Positions 49,370 to 59,770 of a stretch of 64,000 nucleotides of DNA are shown piece after piece. Source of the DNA: Streptomyces phaeochromogenes (GTDB lineage Bacteria > Actinomycetota > Actinomycetes > Streptomycetales > Streptomycetaceae); contig NZ_LIQZ01000010.1 in NCBI RefSeq assembly GCF_001418655.1, positions 1 to 64,000 on the forward strand. The letters are read 5' to 3'. Each line of letters opens with the position of its first letter. Positions within the stretch are counted from its first letter, which is position 1. The notes under the pieces were generated by a model. It had not been told where the DNA came from. It saw nothing but the letters and a program-made list of their open reading frames with translations, and made no database searches. Position numbers and translations under genes: made by a program.

Positions 49370-50451
49370 GCGCCCTCCCATTGCCGCGTATACGGCGCCC
49401 GCACCGCCCCCGGTCGGAACGGGTCGACGCCCTGTGGGCCATGTTCCGCAGGCTCCTCGGCATCCCGGTCGTCCTGTTCGCCCTGGCCACCCTGGTGTTC
49501 ATCGCGATGCGCCTGCTGCCCGGCTCGCCCACCGCCTCCCTGGCGGGCGGCGGAACGAACCTCACAGCCGAGGAGATAGCGCAGAACGAGGCCCGGGCCA
49601 GCAAGGCGCTCGGCCTCGACCAGCCGCTGCTCACCCAGTACGGCACCTACCTCGACAACCTGGTGCATCTGCGCTTCGGCGAGTCGTTCTTCGGGTCCAA
49701 CAGCGTCCTGAGCCTGCTGGGCGACGCCCTTCCGGGCACCATCGAACTGACCCTGGCGGCAATGACCGTGGCCGTCCTCCTGGGCGTGGTCACCGGGGTG
49801 ATCGCCGCGCTGCGCAAGGGCACCTGGATCGACACCACGACCCGGACCGTGGCGACCGTCAGCTTCTCCCTGCCCTGGTTCGCGCTCGGAGTGATCGCCA
49901 TCGTCGTCTTCGGCGTCTGGCTGCGCTGGCTGCCGGTGCTGGGACGGCTGCCGAGCTCGCTCGACTACCACCCCACGACCAATTTCGTCCTCCTCGACGC
50001 GATCCTGCAGAACCGCTTCGAACTGGTCGGCCCCTGGATCCAGCACCTGATCCTGCCCGCCACCACCCTGGCGCTGTCCATGGCCGGTTACATCACCCGT
50101 ATCGTGCGCGCCTCCGTTCTGGACGTCCTCGGCGACGACTTCGTCAGGACCGCCCGGATGAAGGGGCTCACGGAGTCCGCGGTGATCCGCCGCCATGTCC
50201 TGCGCAACTCCTGGCTGCCGATCGTCACGGTCCTCGGCCTGCAGTTCGGGTCCCTGCTGGGCGGCTCCGTGATCACCGAGACCGTCTTCTCCTACGGCGG
50301 CGTCGGCCGGCTGCTGGTGCAGGGCGTCCTCCAGCGCGACTACCCCGTCGTGCAAGGAGCCGCGCTCGCCATCGCCCTGCTGTTCGTCCTCGTCAACTAC
50401 GCCGTGGACATGCTCTACATGATCCTCGATCCACGCATACGGAAAGGCTGA
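49366..50451 (+). CDS. ABC transporter permease (DppB-like)
   Basis: A 361-residue six-helix permease. The first helix (FRRLLGIPVVLFALATLVFIAMRLLPGSP) and the coupling motif LDVLGDDFVRTARMKGLTESAVIRRHVLRN are typical of DppB/OppB, as is the end VLVNYAVDMLYMILDPRIR. It overlaps the previous gene by 4 bp (ATGA). Confidence 0.93.
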   Translation: MSALPLPRIRRPHRPRSERVDALWAMFRRLLGIPVVLFALATLVFIAMRLLPGSPTASLAGGGTNLTAEEIAQNEARASKALGLDQPLLTQYGTYLDNLVHLRFGESFFGSNSVLSLLGDALPGTIELTLAAMTVAVLLGVVTGVIAALRKGTWIDTTTRTVATVSFSLPWFALGVIAIVVFGVWLRWLPVLGRLPSSLDYHPTTNFVLLDAILQNRFELVGPWIQHLILPATTLALSMAGYITRIVRASVLDVLGDDFVRTARMKGLTESAVIRRHVLRNSWLPIVTVLGLQFGSLLGGSVITETVFSYGGVGRLLVQGVLQRDYPVVQGAALAIALLFVLVNYAVDMLYMILDPRIRKG

Positions 50452-50456
50452 GCCGC

Positions 50457-51154
50457 ATGGACATCGTGCTGGTCCACGGAGCGGGCGGACGGCCCACCAC
50501 ATGGTCGGAGGTCCAGCCCCTGCTCGCCGCCCGGGGACACCGGACGGTCGCCGTCACCAACCCCCTGACCTCTCTCGACGAGGACGTGGCCCACACCGGC
50601 GCCGCCGTCGAGGAGTTCATTCAGGAGACGGACGGACCGCTGCTCCTCGTCGGGCACTCCTACGGGGGCGCGGTCATCACCAACGTCGGCCGGCACCCCG
50701 CCGTCCGCGGCCTGGTCTACATCGCGGCCTTCGGCCCCGACGAGGGCGAGACCGTCAACGGCATCGTCGAACGCTACGAGCCCGCGGAGATCTCCGCGTA
50801 CATGCGGCGCGGCCCGAACGGGGAGTGGAAGTCGGAGGCGAGCGAGGAGTTCTGGGCCGAGATCGGCCCCGACCTGTCGCCCGCGCAACGGGCCGTCGTC
50901 GAGGCCGAGGGACGCAAGGCGGAGAACCTCATCTTCACCCAGCCGACCGGAAAGCCGGCCTGGGGCACCCTGCCCTCCTGGTATCTGGTCGCCGACGACG
51001 ACCGCACCCTGCGCCCGGACGCGCAGCGCGACATGGCCGCCCGTATGGGGGCCGTCACCGAGCACGTCCCCGGCAGCCACTACACGACGCTCGTGCACCC
51101 GCGACGGGTGGCCGACCTGATCCACACCGCCGCCACGGCAGTGAGCGGCACGTC

Positions 51155-51158
<4 letters not shown>
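50457..51158 (+). CDS. Alpha/beta hydrolase
   Basis: A 233-residue hydrolase. MDIVLVHGAGGRPTTWSEV holds the oxyanion HG, VGHSYGGAVI the nucleophile Ser, VADDDRTLRP the acidic residue and VPGSHYTTLVHP the catalytic His. This matches the EstC/salicylate-esterase-like branch, which cleaves esters or small amides. It sits between the permeases and ATPases of the importer, so it probably hydrolyses the imported compound. Its stop overlaps the next GTG start by 4 bp. Confidence 0.88.
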
Positions 51159-52311
<1,153 letters not shown>

Positions 52312-52315
<4 letters not shown>

Positions 52316-53364
52316 CCTCGCCACCGGCCGCATCCGCATCTGCCACCGCGGCCTCCGGCCCGACACCGCCAACACCTCCGGCGCCGCGCGGGACGCCGCT
52401 CATCCGGGCCGAGAAGCTGCGTGTCGAGTACCGCGGACGCTCGGGCGGCGGCAGGGTCCGCGCGCTGCGCGATGTCGACCTGGAGATCCTCGAAGGCGAG
52501 ACGCTGGGCCTGGTCGGTGAGTCGGGATGCGGGAAGTCCACCCTGGGCCGGGCCCTGCTGCGGGTGATCGAGCCGGCGTCCGGCACCATCGACTTCCTGG
52601 GCCTGAACATCACCCGGCTCAGGGGCACCCGGCTGCGGCGCACCCGCGCCGACCTGCAGATGGTGTTCCAGGACCCGTTCGGCTCGCTCAACCCCCGGCG
52701 CAGGATCGCCGACATCGTCGCCGAACCGCTCCGGCGGGCGCGCGGCGCGAGCCGGGCCGAAGCCGGGCCGGTCGTGGCGGAGCTGCTGGACCAGGTGGGC
52801 CTCGGCGCCGAGGCGGGCCGGCGCAAGCCGCACGAGTTCTCCGGAGGCCAGCGCCAGCGCATCGGCATCGCCCGGGCACTGGCATCCTCGCCGAAATTCG
52901 TCGTGGCGGACGAGGCGGTCTCCGCACTGGACGTCTCCATCCAGGCGCAGATACTGAACCTGCTCTCCGACATGGTCCGCGAGCGCGGCCTGACCATGCT
53001 GTTCATCTCCCACGACCTGGGCGTCGTACGGCACATCGCCGACCGCGTGGCCGTCATGTACCTGGGCCAGATCATCGAGGTCGCGTCCCGGGACGACTTC
53101 TTCTCCGGCCCCGCCCACCCCTACTCCGAAGCGCTGCTGTCCTCGGTTCCGTCCCTGCGCCCCGGTGGGCGGCGCGAACGGCGGGTCCTGGAGGGCGAAC
53201 TGCCCGATCCCGCGAACCCGCCGGAGGGCTGTCTGTTCCGGACCCGCTGCCCCTTCGCCGAGGACCAGTGCCGTACCCGCATGCCGGAACTGCGGACCAT
53301 CGCACCCGGCCGCACGGTGCGCTGCCACCTGCCCCTGGTGCCCGGCTCCACCGAGAAAGGCTGA
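52312..53364 (+). CDS. ABC transporter ATP-binding protein (DppF-like)
   Basis: A 350-residue ATPase. Walker A is GESGCGKST, the Q-loop MVFQDPFGSLNPRRRIADI, the signature FSGGQRQRIGIARA and Walker B VVADEAVSALDVSIQAQ; note ADEAVSALD where most have ADEPVSALD, a common DppF variant. The cysteine-rich end (CLFRTRCPFAEDQC) is conserved. The N-terminal 25 residues are Pro/Ala-rich. With the four preceding transport genes this completes a full importer. Confidence 0.93.
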
Positions 53365-53370
53365 TCCCGC

Positions 53371-54135
53371 GTGATCATCGACGCGTACAACACCACCCAG
53401 GACGTCCGGGGACGCTCGGACTACCTCACCGGCGTCCGCAAGGGTCAGGCGCCGCCGCCGTACACCCCGTTCGAACCCCGGCGCATCCTGGACCGGATGG
53501 ACGCCGCCGACGTCGACATGGCCATGGTCTGCTCGCTCGCCCAGCGCATCGAGAACGACTTCATCAGCTCCCTGGTCGCCGCCCACCCCGACCGCTTCTT
53601 CGGTTTCGGGCAGGTCCTCCCGCAGGCGGACGACGCCATCGAGGAGATCGACCGCATGGCCGACGCCGGCCTGGTGGGCCTCAAGCTCCACCCGAGCCTG
53701 CACGGCTACCACGTCGCCGACCACGGCCTGCTGGACCCGCTGTTCGAAGCATGCGCGCGGCGCGGACTGATGGTCCTGATCAACGCACTGGACGACTCCT
53801 TCTGCGCCCCGCTGGCCATCGAGGAGATCGCCCGCGACCACCCCCGAGTCCCCACGGTCATCGCCCACATGGGCGCGGTGTGGAACGTTCCCGAAGCGAT
53901 CATCGTCGCCGAGCGGCAGCCCCACGTGTACCTGGAGACCTCGGCGACGCTGATGAGCGACGTGAAGCGCGCCTACGCCCGACTGGGGCCGGAGAAGATC
54001 CTCATGGGCAGCGAGTGGCCCGGCTCCGACTTCGACCTGGAGCGCATGAAGATCGCGAAGGCGATACCGGACGAGAAGGACCGTGCGCTCGTCGAGGGCG
54101 GCAACATGGCCCGTCTGCTCGGGATCACCGAATGA
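53371..54135 (+). CDS. Amidohydrolase-superfamily protein lacking the HxH motif
   Basis: A 254-residue TIM-barrel protein of the amidohydrolase 2 group. GLVGLKLHPSLHGYH, VPTVIAHMGAVWNVPEAI and ERMKIAKAIPDEKDRALVEGGNMARLLGI align with the family. The N-terminal strand, however, reads IIDAYNTTQD where active enzymes have ID.H.H, and the final Asp is replaced in MGSEWPGSDF. Two or more of the usual metal ligands are thus missing, so a different metal or a metal-free lyase/decarboxylase-like chemistry is possible. GTG start at 53371, 6 bp after the ATPase stop. Confidence 0.83.
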   Translation: MIIDAYNTTQDVRGRSDYLTGVRKGQAPPPYTPFEPRRILDRMDAADVDMAMVCSLAQRIENDFISSLVAAHPDRFFGFGQVLPQADDAIEEIDRMADAGLVGLKLHPSLHGYHVADHGLLDPLFEACARRGLMVLINALDDSFCAPLAIEEIARDHPRVPTVIAHMGAVWNVPEAIIVAERQPHVYLETSATLMSDVKRAYARLGPEKILMGSEWPGSDFDLERMKIAKAIPDEKDRALVEGGNMARLLGITE

Positions 54136-54614
54136 GTGCCGCGCCTTCCGGCACGGCGCCCACCACCGCCATCGCGCGCGTCGCCGTCCCCGCGTCCATG
54201 AGCGACGACGACGCCGAACTGCTCACCATGGCACAGGAGTTGCTGGCCCGCGTCTGGCGCGACGGCCGGCACGAGGTCGCGTCCGCGGTACGTACGGCCG
54301 ACGGCGCCGTGCACACCGGGGTCCACCTGGAAGGCTCCTGCCGGCGCAGCTCCATCTGCGCCGAGGGCGTCGCCCTGGGAGCGGCCCGCGGGGCGTACCC
54401 CGGCGAACGGCCGCTGGAGGTCACCTCGGTCGTCTCCGTCCAGATCAAGCCCGCCGGACGGTTCCGGGTGATCGCGCCGTGCGGGGTGTGCCGGGAACTG
54501 ATCAGCGACTACAGCCCGGACGCGACGGTCTGGATCACCACGGTCGAGGAGAACGAGGTTGTCCCGGTCCGGGCCCTCGACCTGCTGCCGGACAAGAGCC
54601 GGCGCGCATGGTGA
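54132..54614 (+). CDS. Cytidine deaminase-family protein
   Basis: A 160-residue zinc deaminase. The catalytic CAE is in SSICAEGVALGAA and the PCxxC pair in APCGVCRELISDYSP, giving the three-cysteine zinc site of cytidine and blasticidin deaminases. The preceding SAVRTADGAVHTGVHLEGS is the substrate-binding strand. In a catabolic operon it is likelier to deaminate a heterocyclic amine or an intermediate than cytidine itself. It overlaps the amidohydrolase stop by 4 bp. Confidence 0.88.
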   Translation: MSAAPSGTAPTTAIARVAVPASMSDDDAELLTMAQELLARVWRDGRHEVASAVRTADGAVHTGVHLEGSCRRSSICAEGVALGAARGAYPGERPLEVTSVVSVQIKPAGRFRVIAPCGVCRELISDYSPDATVWITTVEENEVVPVRALDLLPDKSRRAW

Positions 54615-54681
54615 ACCCCGGCCGCGAACCCGGCAGTCCGGACGAAGCAAGCACTGTGACCTCAGCAGAGAAGGAAGCACC

Positions 54682-55533
54682 ATGACACCAGCCGTCCCCG
54701 GGCTCCCCGGACAGCCGCCCGTCCCCACCGGCCTGGACGTTCCCGCACTCGCCGCCGAACTGGGCGGATCCGGGGTCCCGGTGCGATGGGAGGAACTGAC
54801 CTGGCAGCAGGCGGAGACCACCGCGACCGCACAGAACGCCGTGATCATCCCCGTCGGCGCCACCGAACAGCACGGTCCCCACCTGCCGTTGGCCGTCGAC
54901 ACCCTCATCTGCCGTGCCGTCGCCCTCGGCGTCTCCGCCCTCACCGGCGTACCGGTGGTGCCACCGCTGAGCTTCGGCGTCTCCGCCTCCCACGGCGACT
55001 TCGGCGGCACGGTGGCGCTGCGCCCGGAAACGCTGATCGCCGTGGTGGAGGACGTCATCGACTCCCTGTACGCCTCCGGAGTACGGCAGTTCATCCTGCT
55101 CAACGGGCACATCTGGAACAACGGCGCGCTCGACGTGTCCGCGGAGAAGCTCCGGGTGCGCCACCGCGACGCCCGCGTACGGGCCCTGGGCTACGTGACG
55201 ATGTACCCCGGCCCCGAGGTCGACGGGCATGTCCAGTACGGCCGGGCCCTGATGCACGCCAACTTCTTCGAGACCTCGGTCATGCTCCACCTCCACCCCG
55301 AGCTCGTACGGATGGACAAGGCCACCTCGCACATCGACGTGGACTCCTTCTGGGACTACCGGATGGACCAGGTCAGCGAGACCGGCGTCTGGGGTCGTGA
55401 CGTCGCCGACGCCGACGCCAAGCACGGCGAGAAGGAGTTCGACCGCTGCCTGCTCACGACCGCCCGAGCCGTGTCGGCCGCCGTACGCGAACCCTGGCCC
55501 GACCCGACCCACCGTCCTGGAGCGACCGCGTGA
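54682..55533 (+). CDS. Creatininase-family amidohydrolase
   Basis: A 283-residue protein of the creatininase/MftE family. The metal ligands appear in VGATEQHGPHLPLAVDT (Glu, His, Asp) and in LLNGHIWNNG, with SASHGDFGGTVAL as the usual loop. The family hydrolyses cyclic amides (creatinine) or releases a peptide end (MftE), so a lactam or amide intermediate is expected here. The ATG follows an AAGGAAGC ribosome site, 67 bp after the deaminase gene; this is the largest gap in the second operon. Its stop overlaps the next GTG. Confidence 0.87.
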   Translation: MTPAVPGLPGQPPVPTGLDVPALAAELGGSGVPVRWEELTWQQAETTATAQNAVIIPVGATEQHGPHLPLAVDTLICRAVALGVSALTGVPVVPPLSFGVSASHGDFGGTVALRPETLIAVVEDVIDSLYASGVRQFILLNGHIWNNGALDVSAEKLRVRHRDARVRALGYVTMYPGPEVDGHVQYGRALMHANFFETSVMLHLHPELVRMDKATSHIDVDSFWDYRMDQVSETGVWGRDVADADAKHGEKEFDRCLLTTARAVSAAVREPWPDPTHRPGATA

Positions 55534-56162
55534 AGATCTACGACATCACCCTGCCCATCCACCCCGAGATGCTGCACTGGGGACGCAAGCCCGAGGTGGA
55601 GATCGTCGAGTCCCTCTCCAACGGCGACGCCTCCAACGTCACGCGCTGGCGGCTCGGCGCCCACACCGGCACGCACGTCGACGCGCCCGCCCACTTCCGC
55701 GACGGCGCCACCCCCATCGACGAGGTGTCCCTGTACTCGCTGGTCGGGCCCGCCCTGGTCATCGACCTCACCCATGTCGAGGGCGACGTGGAACCGCACC
55801 ACCTGGAAGAAGGTGGGGCGGCCGGACACACCCGCGTCCTGCTCAAGACCTCCAACTCCGCGGGCCCCCTCAAGGAGACCGAGCGCGCCCCGCAGTGGGT
55901 GGGCCTCTCCCCGAAGGCGGCCGACTGGCTGATCGAGCACGAGGTCGAACTCGTCGGCATCGACTACCTCACCATCGAGAGCCACCACCGCACCGACACC
56001 TGGGACGTCCACCACTCCCTGCTGGGCGCCGGCGTGCTCATCCTGGAGAACGCGGACCTCGACCAAGTCCCCGCCGGGACGTACGACTTGACCTGCCTGC
56101 CCACCAAACTGGTCGGCGCCGACGGCTCCTTCGCCCGTGCCATTCTCACCACCCGGGACTGA
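55530..56162 (+). CDS. Cyclase-family hydrolase (kynurenine formamidase-like)
   Basis: A 210-residue metal-dependent hydrolase. GAHTGTHVDAPAHFRDGA is the zinc-binding HxGTHxDxPxH motif, and VELVGIDYLTIESHH with the C-terminal LPTKLVGADGSFARAIL closes the fold. Members hydrolyse formamides, isatin and cyclic amides. The order creatininase, cyclase, gamma-glutamyltransferase suggests successive opening and clipping of an amide-containing intermediate. GTG start overlapping the creatininase stop by 4 bp. Confidence 0.9.
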   Translation: MKIYDITLPIHPEMLHWGRKPEVEIVESLSNGDASNVTRWRLGAHTGTHVDAPAHFRDGATPIDEVSLYSLVGPALVIDLTHVEGDVEPHHLEEGGAAGHTRVLLKTSNSAGPLKETERAPQWVGLSPKAADWLIEHEVELVGIDYLTIESHHRTDTWDVHHSLLGAGVLILENADLDQVPAGTYDLTCLPTKLVGADGSFARAILTTRD

Positions 56163-56164
56163 CC

Positions 56165-57673
56165 GTGGCCACGATCGCCATCGCCGCACCCCATCCCGCG
56201 GCCATCGAGGCAGCGCGCCAGGTGACCGCCGACGGCGGCGGCCTGATCGACGCCGCACTCGCCGCCGCTGCCGCCCTCACGGTGGCCTATCCGCACCAGT
56301 GCTCCATCGGCGGAGACCTCGTCGCCCTGGTCCGTGACGGCGCGCACGGCACTGTCCGCGCGGTGCTCTCGGCAGGAGCCGCGGCGGCGGCCACCGACCC
56401 GGCGCCGCTGCGGGCGGCGGGGGACCGGATGCCGCCCGGCGGCCCGCACACGGTGACGGTCCCGGGAGTGGTCGCCGGGTGGGCGGAACTCGCCCGTCTC
56501 GGGGCGCGGTTGCCGCTCGCCCGCAGCCTCGCCCCGGCCATCGCCCTGGCCGATGCCGGAGTCCCGGTGAGCGAGGGCCTGGCACGGGCGATCCACCACC
56601 GCCTCGACGTCGTACGGGCCGACCCGGGGCTGTCTGCGCTGCTGCTGGACAAGGCAGGAGAACCACTGTCCGTCGGAACCACCCTCCTCCAGCCTGCACT
56701 CGCCGCGACCTTGGAGGAACTCTCCGACGACTGGCGCCACTTCTACACCGGGCCGACCTCCCGGCGCCTGGTCGCGGGTCTGCGGGAACGCGGCAGCCTG
56801 CTCGACGCGGCGGACTTCGCCGGCCACCGGGCGGAGAACACCGCCCCGTTGAGCACGACGACCGGGAACGGCGTGACTTGGTGGGCGGCCCCGCCACCCA
56901 GTCAGGGAGCGTCACTGCTGGCCGTACTCGGACGTGGGAGCGACCGCCTTGTCGCCGCCCGGCAGGCGGAGTTGAGCCGGGACGCGCTCCTCGGCGATCC
57001 CCGGTCGGGTGGCGTGGACCTCGACGGCCTGCTGCTGCGCGCGGGGCGGGACATCACCGCACTGCCCTCCGGCCCCAGACCCGCCGGGGACACGGTGGCC
57101 GTCACCGCCGTCGACGACGAGGGCAACGCGGTGGCTCTGATCCAGAGCGTGTTCCAGAGCTTTGGATCAGGTATCGCCGACCCGGCCACAGGAGTAGTGC
57201 TCCACAGTCGTGGCTCGGCGTTCAGCCTGGACCCGGCGCACCCCGGGGCGCTGCGGCCCGGGGCGCGGCCCCCGCACACCCTGTGCCCGGCACTTGCCAC
57301 CGCCCCGGGGCGAGTGGTGGCGCTCGGCTGTCAGGGAGGCAGGGCCCAGGCCTGGATCCTGTCGCAGGTCGCCGAGGAACTTCTCGACGCCCCGGACCCG
57401 AAAGCCCTGCTCGCCCGCCCCCGCTGGGTCATCGGCTCCCGCGACCTGAACCGTCCGCACCCCACCCTCCTCCTCGAACCCGGAACCCCTGACGCGGACC
57501 ACCTGACCACCGTCGCGGACCGTCTGGGCCTTGAGGTCGCCCGGACGGCAGGACCGCACGACGAGGCCGGCCATGTACAGACGGCACGCCTGCGCGCGGG
57601 CAAGACCGACGCGGCGAGCGACCCGAGGGCGGACGGGACCGCGGCGATCCTTGTTAGCCGGGTACGCCGATGA
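56165..57673 (+). CDS. Gamma-glutamyltransferase-family Ntn hydrolase
   Basis: A 502-residue protein with the GGT fold. The large-subunit pattern (GGGLIDAALAAAAALTVAYPHQCSIGG, TVPGVVAGWAELARLGARLPLARSLAPAIALADAG) leads to the autocleavage region AGDTVAVTAVDDEGNAVALIQS, where the Thr of DTV aligns with the catalytic threonine. The glutamate-binding arginine of GGT (CMRVG-like) is not obvious. No signal peptide is visible, so it is likely cytoplasmic and may remove a gamma-glutamyl group added by the GS-like ligase. It ends the second operon. Confidence 0.87.
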   Translation: MATIAIAAPHPAAIEAARQVTADGGGLIDAALAAAAALTVAYPHQCSIGGDLVALVRDGAHGTVRAVLSAGAAAAATDPAPLRAAGDRMPPGGPHTVTVPGVVAGWAELARLGARLPLARSLAPAIALADAGVPVSEGLARAIHHRLDVVRADPGLSALLLDKAGEPLSVGTTLLQPALAATLEELSDDWRHFYTGPTSRRLVAGLRERGSLLDAADFAGHRAENTAPLSTTTGNGVTWWAAPPPSQGASLLAVLGRGSDRLVAARQAELSRDALLGDPRSGGVDLDGLLLRAGRDITALPSGPRPAGDTVAVTAVDDEGNAVALIQSVFQSFGSGIADPATGVVLHSRGSAFSLDPAHPGALRPGARPPHTLCPALATAPGRVVALGCQGGRAQAWILSQVAEELLDAPDPKALLARPRWVIGSRDLNRPHPTLLLEPGTPDADHLTTVADRLGLEVARTAGPHDEAGHVQTARLRAGKTDAASDPRADGTAAILVSRVRR

Positions 57674-57690
57674 GCTGTCGCAGTTCCGCA

Positions 57691-57720
57691 CTGGCACTGG
57701 CACTGGCACTGGCACTGGCA
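57691..57720. repeat. (CTGGCA)5 microsatellite
   Basis: Five exact hexamer copies lie just after the GGT gene in otherwise non-coding sequence; slippage would not shift a frame. Confidence 0.7.
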
Positions 57721-57854
57721 CGGACACGAGCGACGGGCGCAAGTCGCCGGACCCGAGCGCCACTTGGCGCTCGCGCTGCAGCACGGCGTCCCTGTTTCCG
57801 TCAGCTGTTGTGAACGCCTGGTGTGCTCGGTCCGGTGGCCCCAGAATTGGACGG

Positions 57855-58406
57855 GTGGATGCAGGGGTGGCGGCAATCCTGGGCTCGTCGGTCGGCGTCG
57901 CGGGGACAACGGTCGCGGCGGTTGTGGCAGCTTGGTCGACTCGTTGGCAGGTGAGGTCACAGGCCTACTTGGAGCACCATCGATGGCGCCGGGAGGTTCG
58001 CCAGGCCGCGTACAGCGCGTTGATCACCGAGGCGGTGGCGGCCGAGGAAGGCCTGCGGAGCGCTTGGACCGTGCTGAGCGAGGCGGGTCCCGGGCACCTC
58101 GAAGAGGCGATGGAGCGCATGAGGGCTGCCGAGAACCTGGTGAGCGCCGCCCGCCGTGCCGCCTCCACTGTGGCGGTGGAGGGGTCCACGGCGGTCGTCG
58201 AGGCCGCGGACGCTCTGATGACGGCCCTCGGTGTTGCCCTGGCCGATCTCTTCTCCTGGCACGCCGACAGCGCGCGCGGAGCCGGGACCGGAGCATGGAG
58301 AGACAGACACGCCGCGCATGTGCTCGAAGCCAGAGCACGGTTGAAGGATTTCACCGGCTCCGCGCGAGCGGCCCTGGATGATGAGCCCTATCGTTCTGCA
58401 CGCTGA
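57855..58406 (+). CDS. Hypothetical protein with N-terminal membrane helix
   Basis: A 183-residue protein. One N-terminal helix (VAAILGSSVGVAGTTVAAVVAAWS) is followed by a long, mainly helical cytoplasmic part (RREVRQAAYSALITEAVAAEEGLR, MRAAENLVSAARRAASTVAVEGSTAVVEAADAL). The layout is common among uncharacterised Streptomyces proteins. GTG at 57855 with CAGAAT 7 bp upstream suggests a leaderless mRNA. Only 7 bp separate its stop from that of the convergent gene at 58414. Confidence 0.7.
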   Translation: MDAGVAAILGSSVGVAGTTVAAVVAAWSTRWQVRSQAYLEHHRWRREVRQAAYSALITEAVAAEEGLRSAWTVLSEAGPGHLEEAMERMRAAENLVSAARRAASTVAVEGSTAVVEAADALMTALGVALADLFSWHADSARGAGTGAWRDRHAAHVLEARARLKDFTGSARAALDDEPYRSAR

Positions 58407-58413
58407 CCTGCTG

Positions 58414-58854
58414 TTAGGGATTCTCGTCGCGCACTGCCTTCTTGAGGGCTGGAATTATCGGGCGGATCGTGCTCCAGCAACCGGTCTCGTCCCTGAAAGT
58501 CAGCCCCTTGTCCTCCACCATTGGCCGGGCGCCGTACGCCTCGTACACCGTCTCGCCATCCAAGGAAACGGCGAAGTCGAGGTCCTCCACACCCCGGAAG
58601 TCGTAGCGGGCCGTTTCCAATTTGAGTATTCGGGCCCATCCGACGGTCAGCCGGGCGGAAAGGAGGGCTCGGACGGGCGGCCCGGTCCGTGCTTCGTCCG
58701 TGACGAATTCACAGTGGAAGGCCATCAGGGAATCCGGCTCCAGCCACTCCTTTTGCCAGGAGGCCGTGGAAAAGAACGTCAGACGCCGTCTCGGTGCGCG
58801 GAGTTCGACCGAGACCTGCACCTGGGGTCCTTCCGGGCTGTGGAAGCGTTTCAT
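58414..58854 (-). CDS. Unrecognised protein, fourth gene of GTPase operon
   Basis: A 146-residue soluble protein that I do not recognise. It appears beta-rich (VQVSVELRAPRRRLTFFS, RALLSARLTVGWARILKLE, YDFRGVEDLDFAVSLDGETVYEAYGARP), with no signal peptide, membrane helix or catalytic motif. The ATG at 58854 (MKRFHSPEGPQ) lies 23 bp after the previous stop. The frame is open upstream inside the previous gene, so the exact start is uncertain. Its position suggests a role with the two GTPases. Confidence 0.65.
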   Translation of the reverse strand: MKRFHSPEGPQVQVSVELRAPRRRLTFFSTASWQKEWLEPDSLMAFHCEFVTDEARTGPPVRALLSARLTVGWARILKLETARYDFRGVEDLDFAVSLDGETVYEAYGARPMVEDKGLTFRDETGCWSTIRPIIPALKKAVRDENP

Positions 58855-58877
58855 GCCCTGAACCAGAAACGGTTTGG

Positions 58878-59753
58878 TCAGGTCCAGTTGCCGGCGATCA
58901 GCGCCAGGCCCACCAGCAGCAGGATCAGGGCGGTCAGCACTGTGGGAACCACCGCTGCCCGCCACCGTGCTTTTGGGGCACTGGTGACGACCTCCGAAGT
59001 AAGCCCGGGAAGGGCCTCGGCCGGCATCGCGGAGTCACCGACCATGCCGCCCTCGATGAGTACGGCCAGTGGCCCCGACTTCTCGGGCAGTGTGGTGATG
59101 TCTTCGGCGGACGAGACCAGGTTGAGCAGGTGTGCCTGTCCGTCCTCCCCGGACAGCAGCGAGGACAGCCGGGCGAGGAAGGCCGCGTCGGCGCCCGGTG
59201 CCGTCCGTCCGGCGATCCAGCGCTCCGCGAGCAGAACGGGAGAAGGGCCGCCGGTGTCCTGCGCGGACGGGACGGGGCTCAGGGATGCCAGCGCCGTGGC
59301 GAGCCGGGTGGTGAGCTCCGCTCGCTCGGCGGTGAGCTCCGAGTTGCGGGCGGCCAGCAGCCGGTCCACCTCGGCGCTGGAACACAGGCTGTCCAGGAGC
59401 TCGGACAGCACCCCGCGGCCCTCGGGGTGACGGGTGATGTCGTCCAGCCAACGTGACGCGAGCGCCAGCACCGTGGCCCGGTCCTGCCCGGTCCCCGTCG
59501 TTCCGGACGGACAGGGAGAGCCGTCGAGGACCAGGGTGTAATAGACAAGCGTGCCCACGGAGTCGGTCCGGGCGGAGGGCACCCCGCTGATCAGCACTCG
59601 CCAGCGGTCCTTCGACGTCACGGCGAGCAGACAGGGCCGTTCCGTGGCGGTGAGCTCCGAGTACGTGTCCCACCAGCGGCTTCCCGGTGCGGCGCCGAGG
59701 AAGGCGTAGTCCAGTTTGCGCGGCGCACCCCGGGTTCGAAGATAGACGTGCAC
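58878..59753 (-). CDS. Tail-anchored protein, third gene of GTPase operon
   Basis: A 291-residue protein. The N-terminal ~110 residues are beta-rich (VHVYLRTRGAPRKLDYAFLG, ERPCLLAVTSKDRWRVLISG). A long helical middle follows (LLAARNSELTAERAELTTRLATALASL, coiled-coil-like). The end is a single helix, PTVLTALILLLVGLALIAG (~270-288), that should anchor it in the membrane with the bulk facing the cytoplasm. The N-terminal domain recalls, weakly, GTPase-associated proteins of bacterial conflict systems. The GTG at 59753 has AGGGA 5-6 bp upstream and lies 17 bp after the small GTPase stop. Confidence 0.7.
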   Translation of the reverse strand: MHVYLRTRGAPRKLDYAFLGAAPGSRWWDTYSELTATERPCLLAVTSKDRWRVLISGVPSARTDSVGTLVYYTLVLDGSPCPSGTTGTGQDRATVLALASRWLDDITRHPEGRGVLSELLDSLCSSAEVDRLLAARNSELTAERAELTTRLATALASLSPVPSAQDTGGPSPVLLAERWIAGRTAPGADAAFLARLSSLLSGEDGQAHLLNLVSSAEDITTLPEKSGPLAVLIEGGMVGDSAMPAEALPGLTSEVVTSAPKARWRAAVVPTVLTALILLLVGLALIAGNWT

Positions 59754-59770
59754 TGTAGTCCCTTCGGCGG

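Noticed and set aside
57691..57720. (CTGGCA)5 as a CRISPR-like or regulatory array
   Set aside because: The units are only 6 bp long with no spacers; a simple microsatellite explains it.
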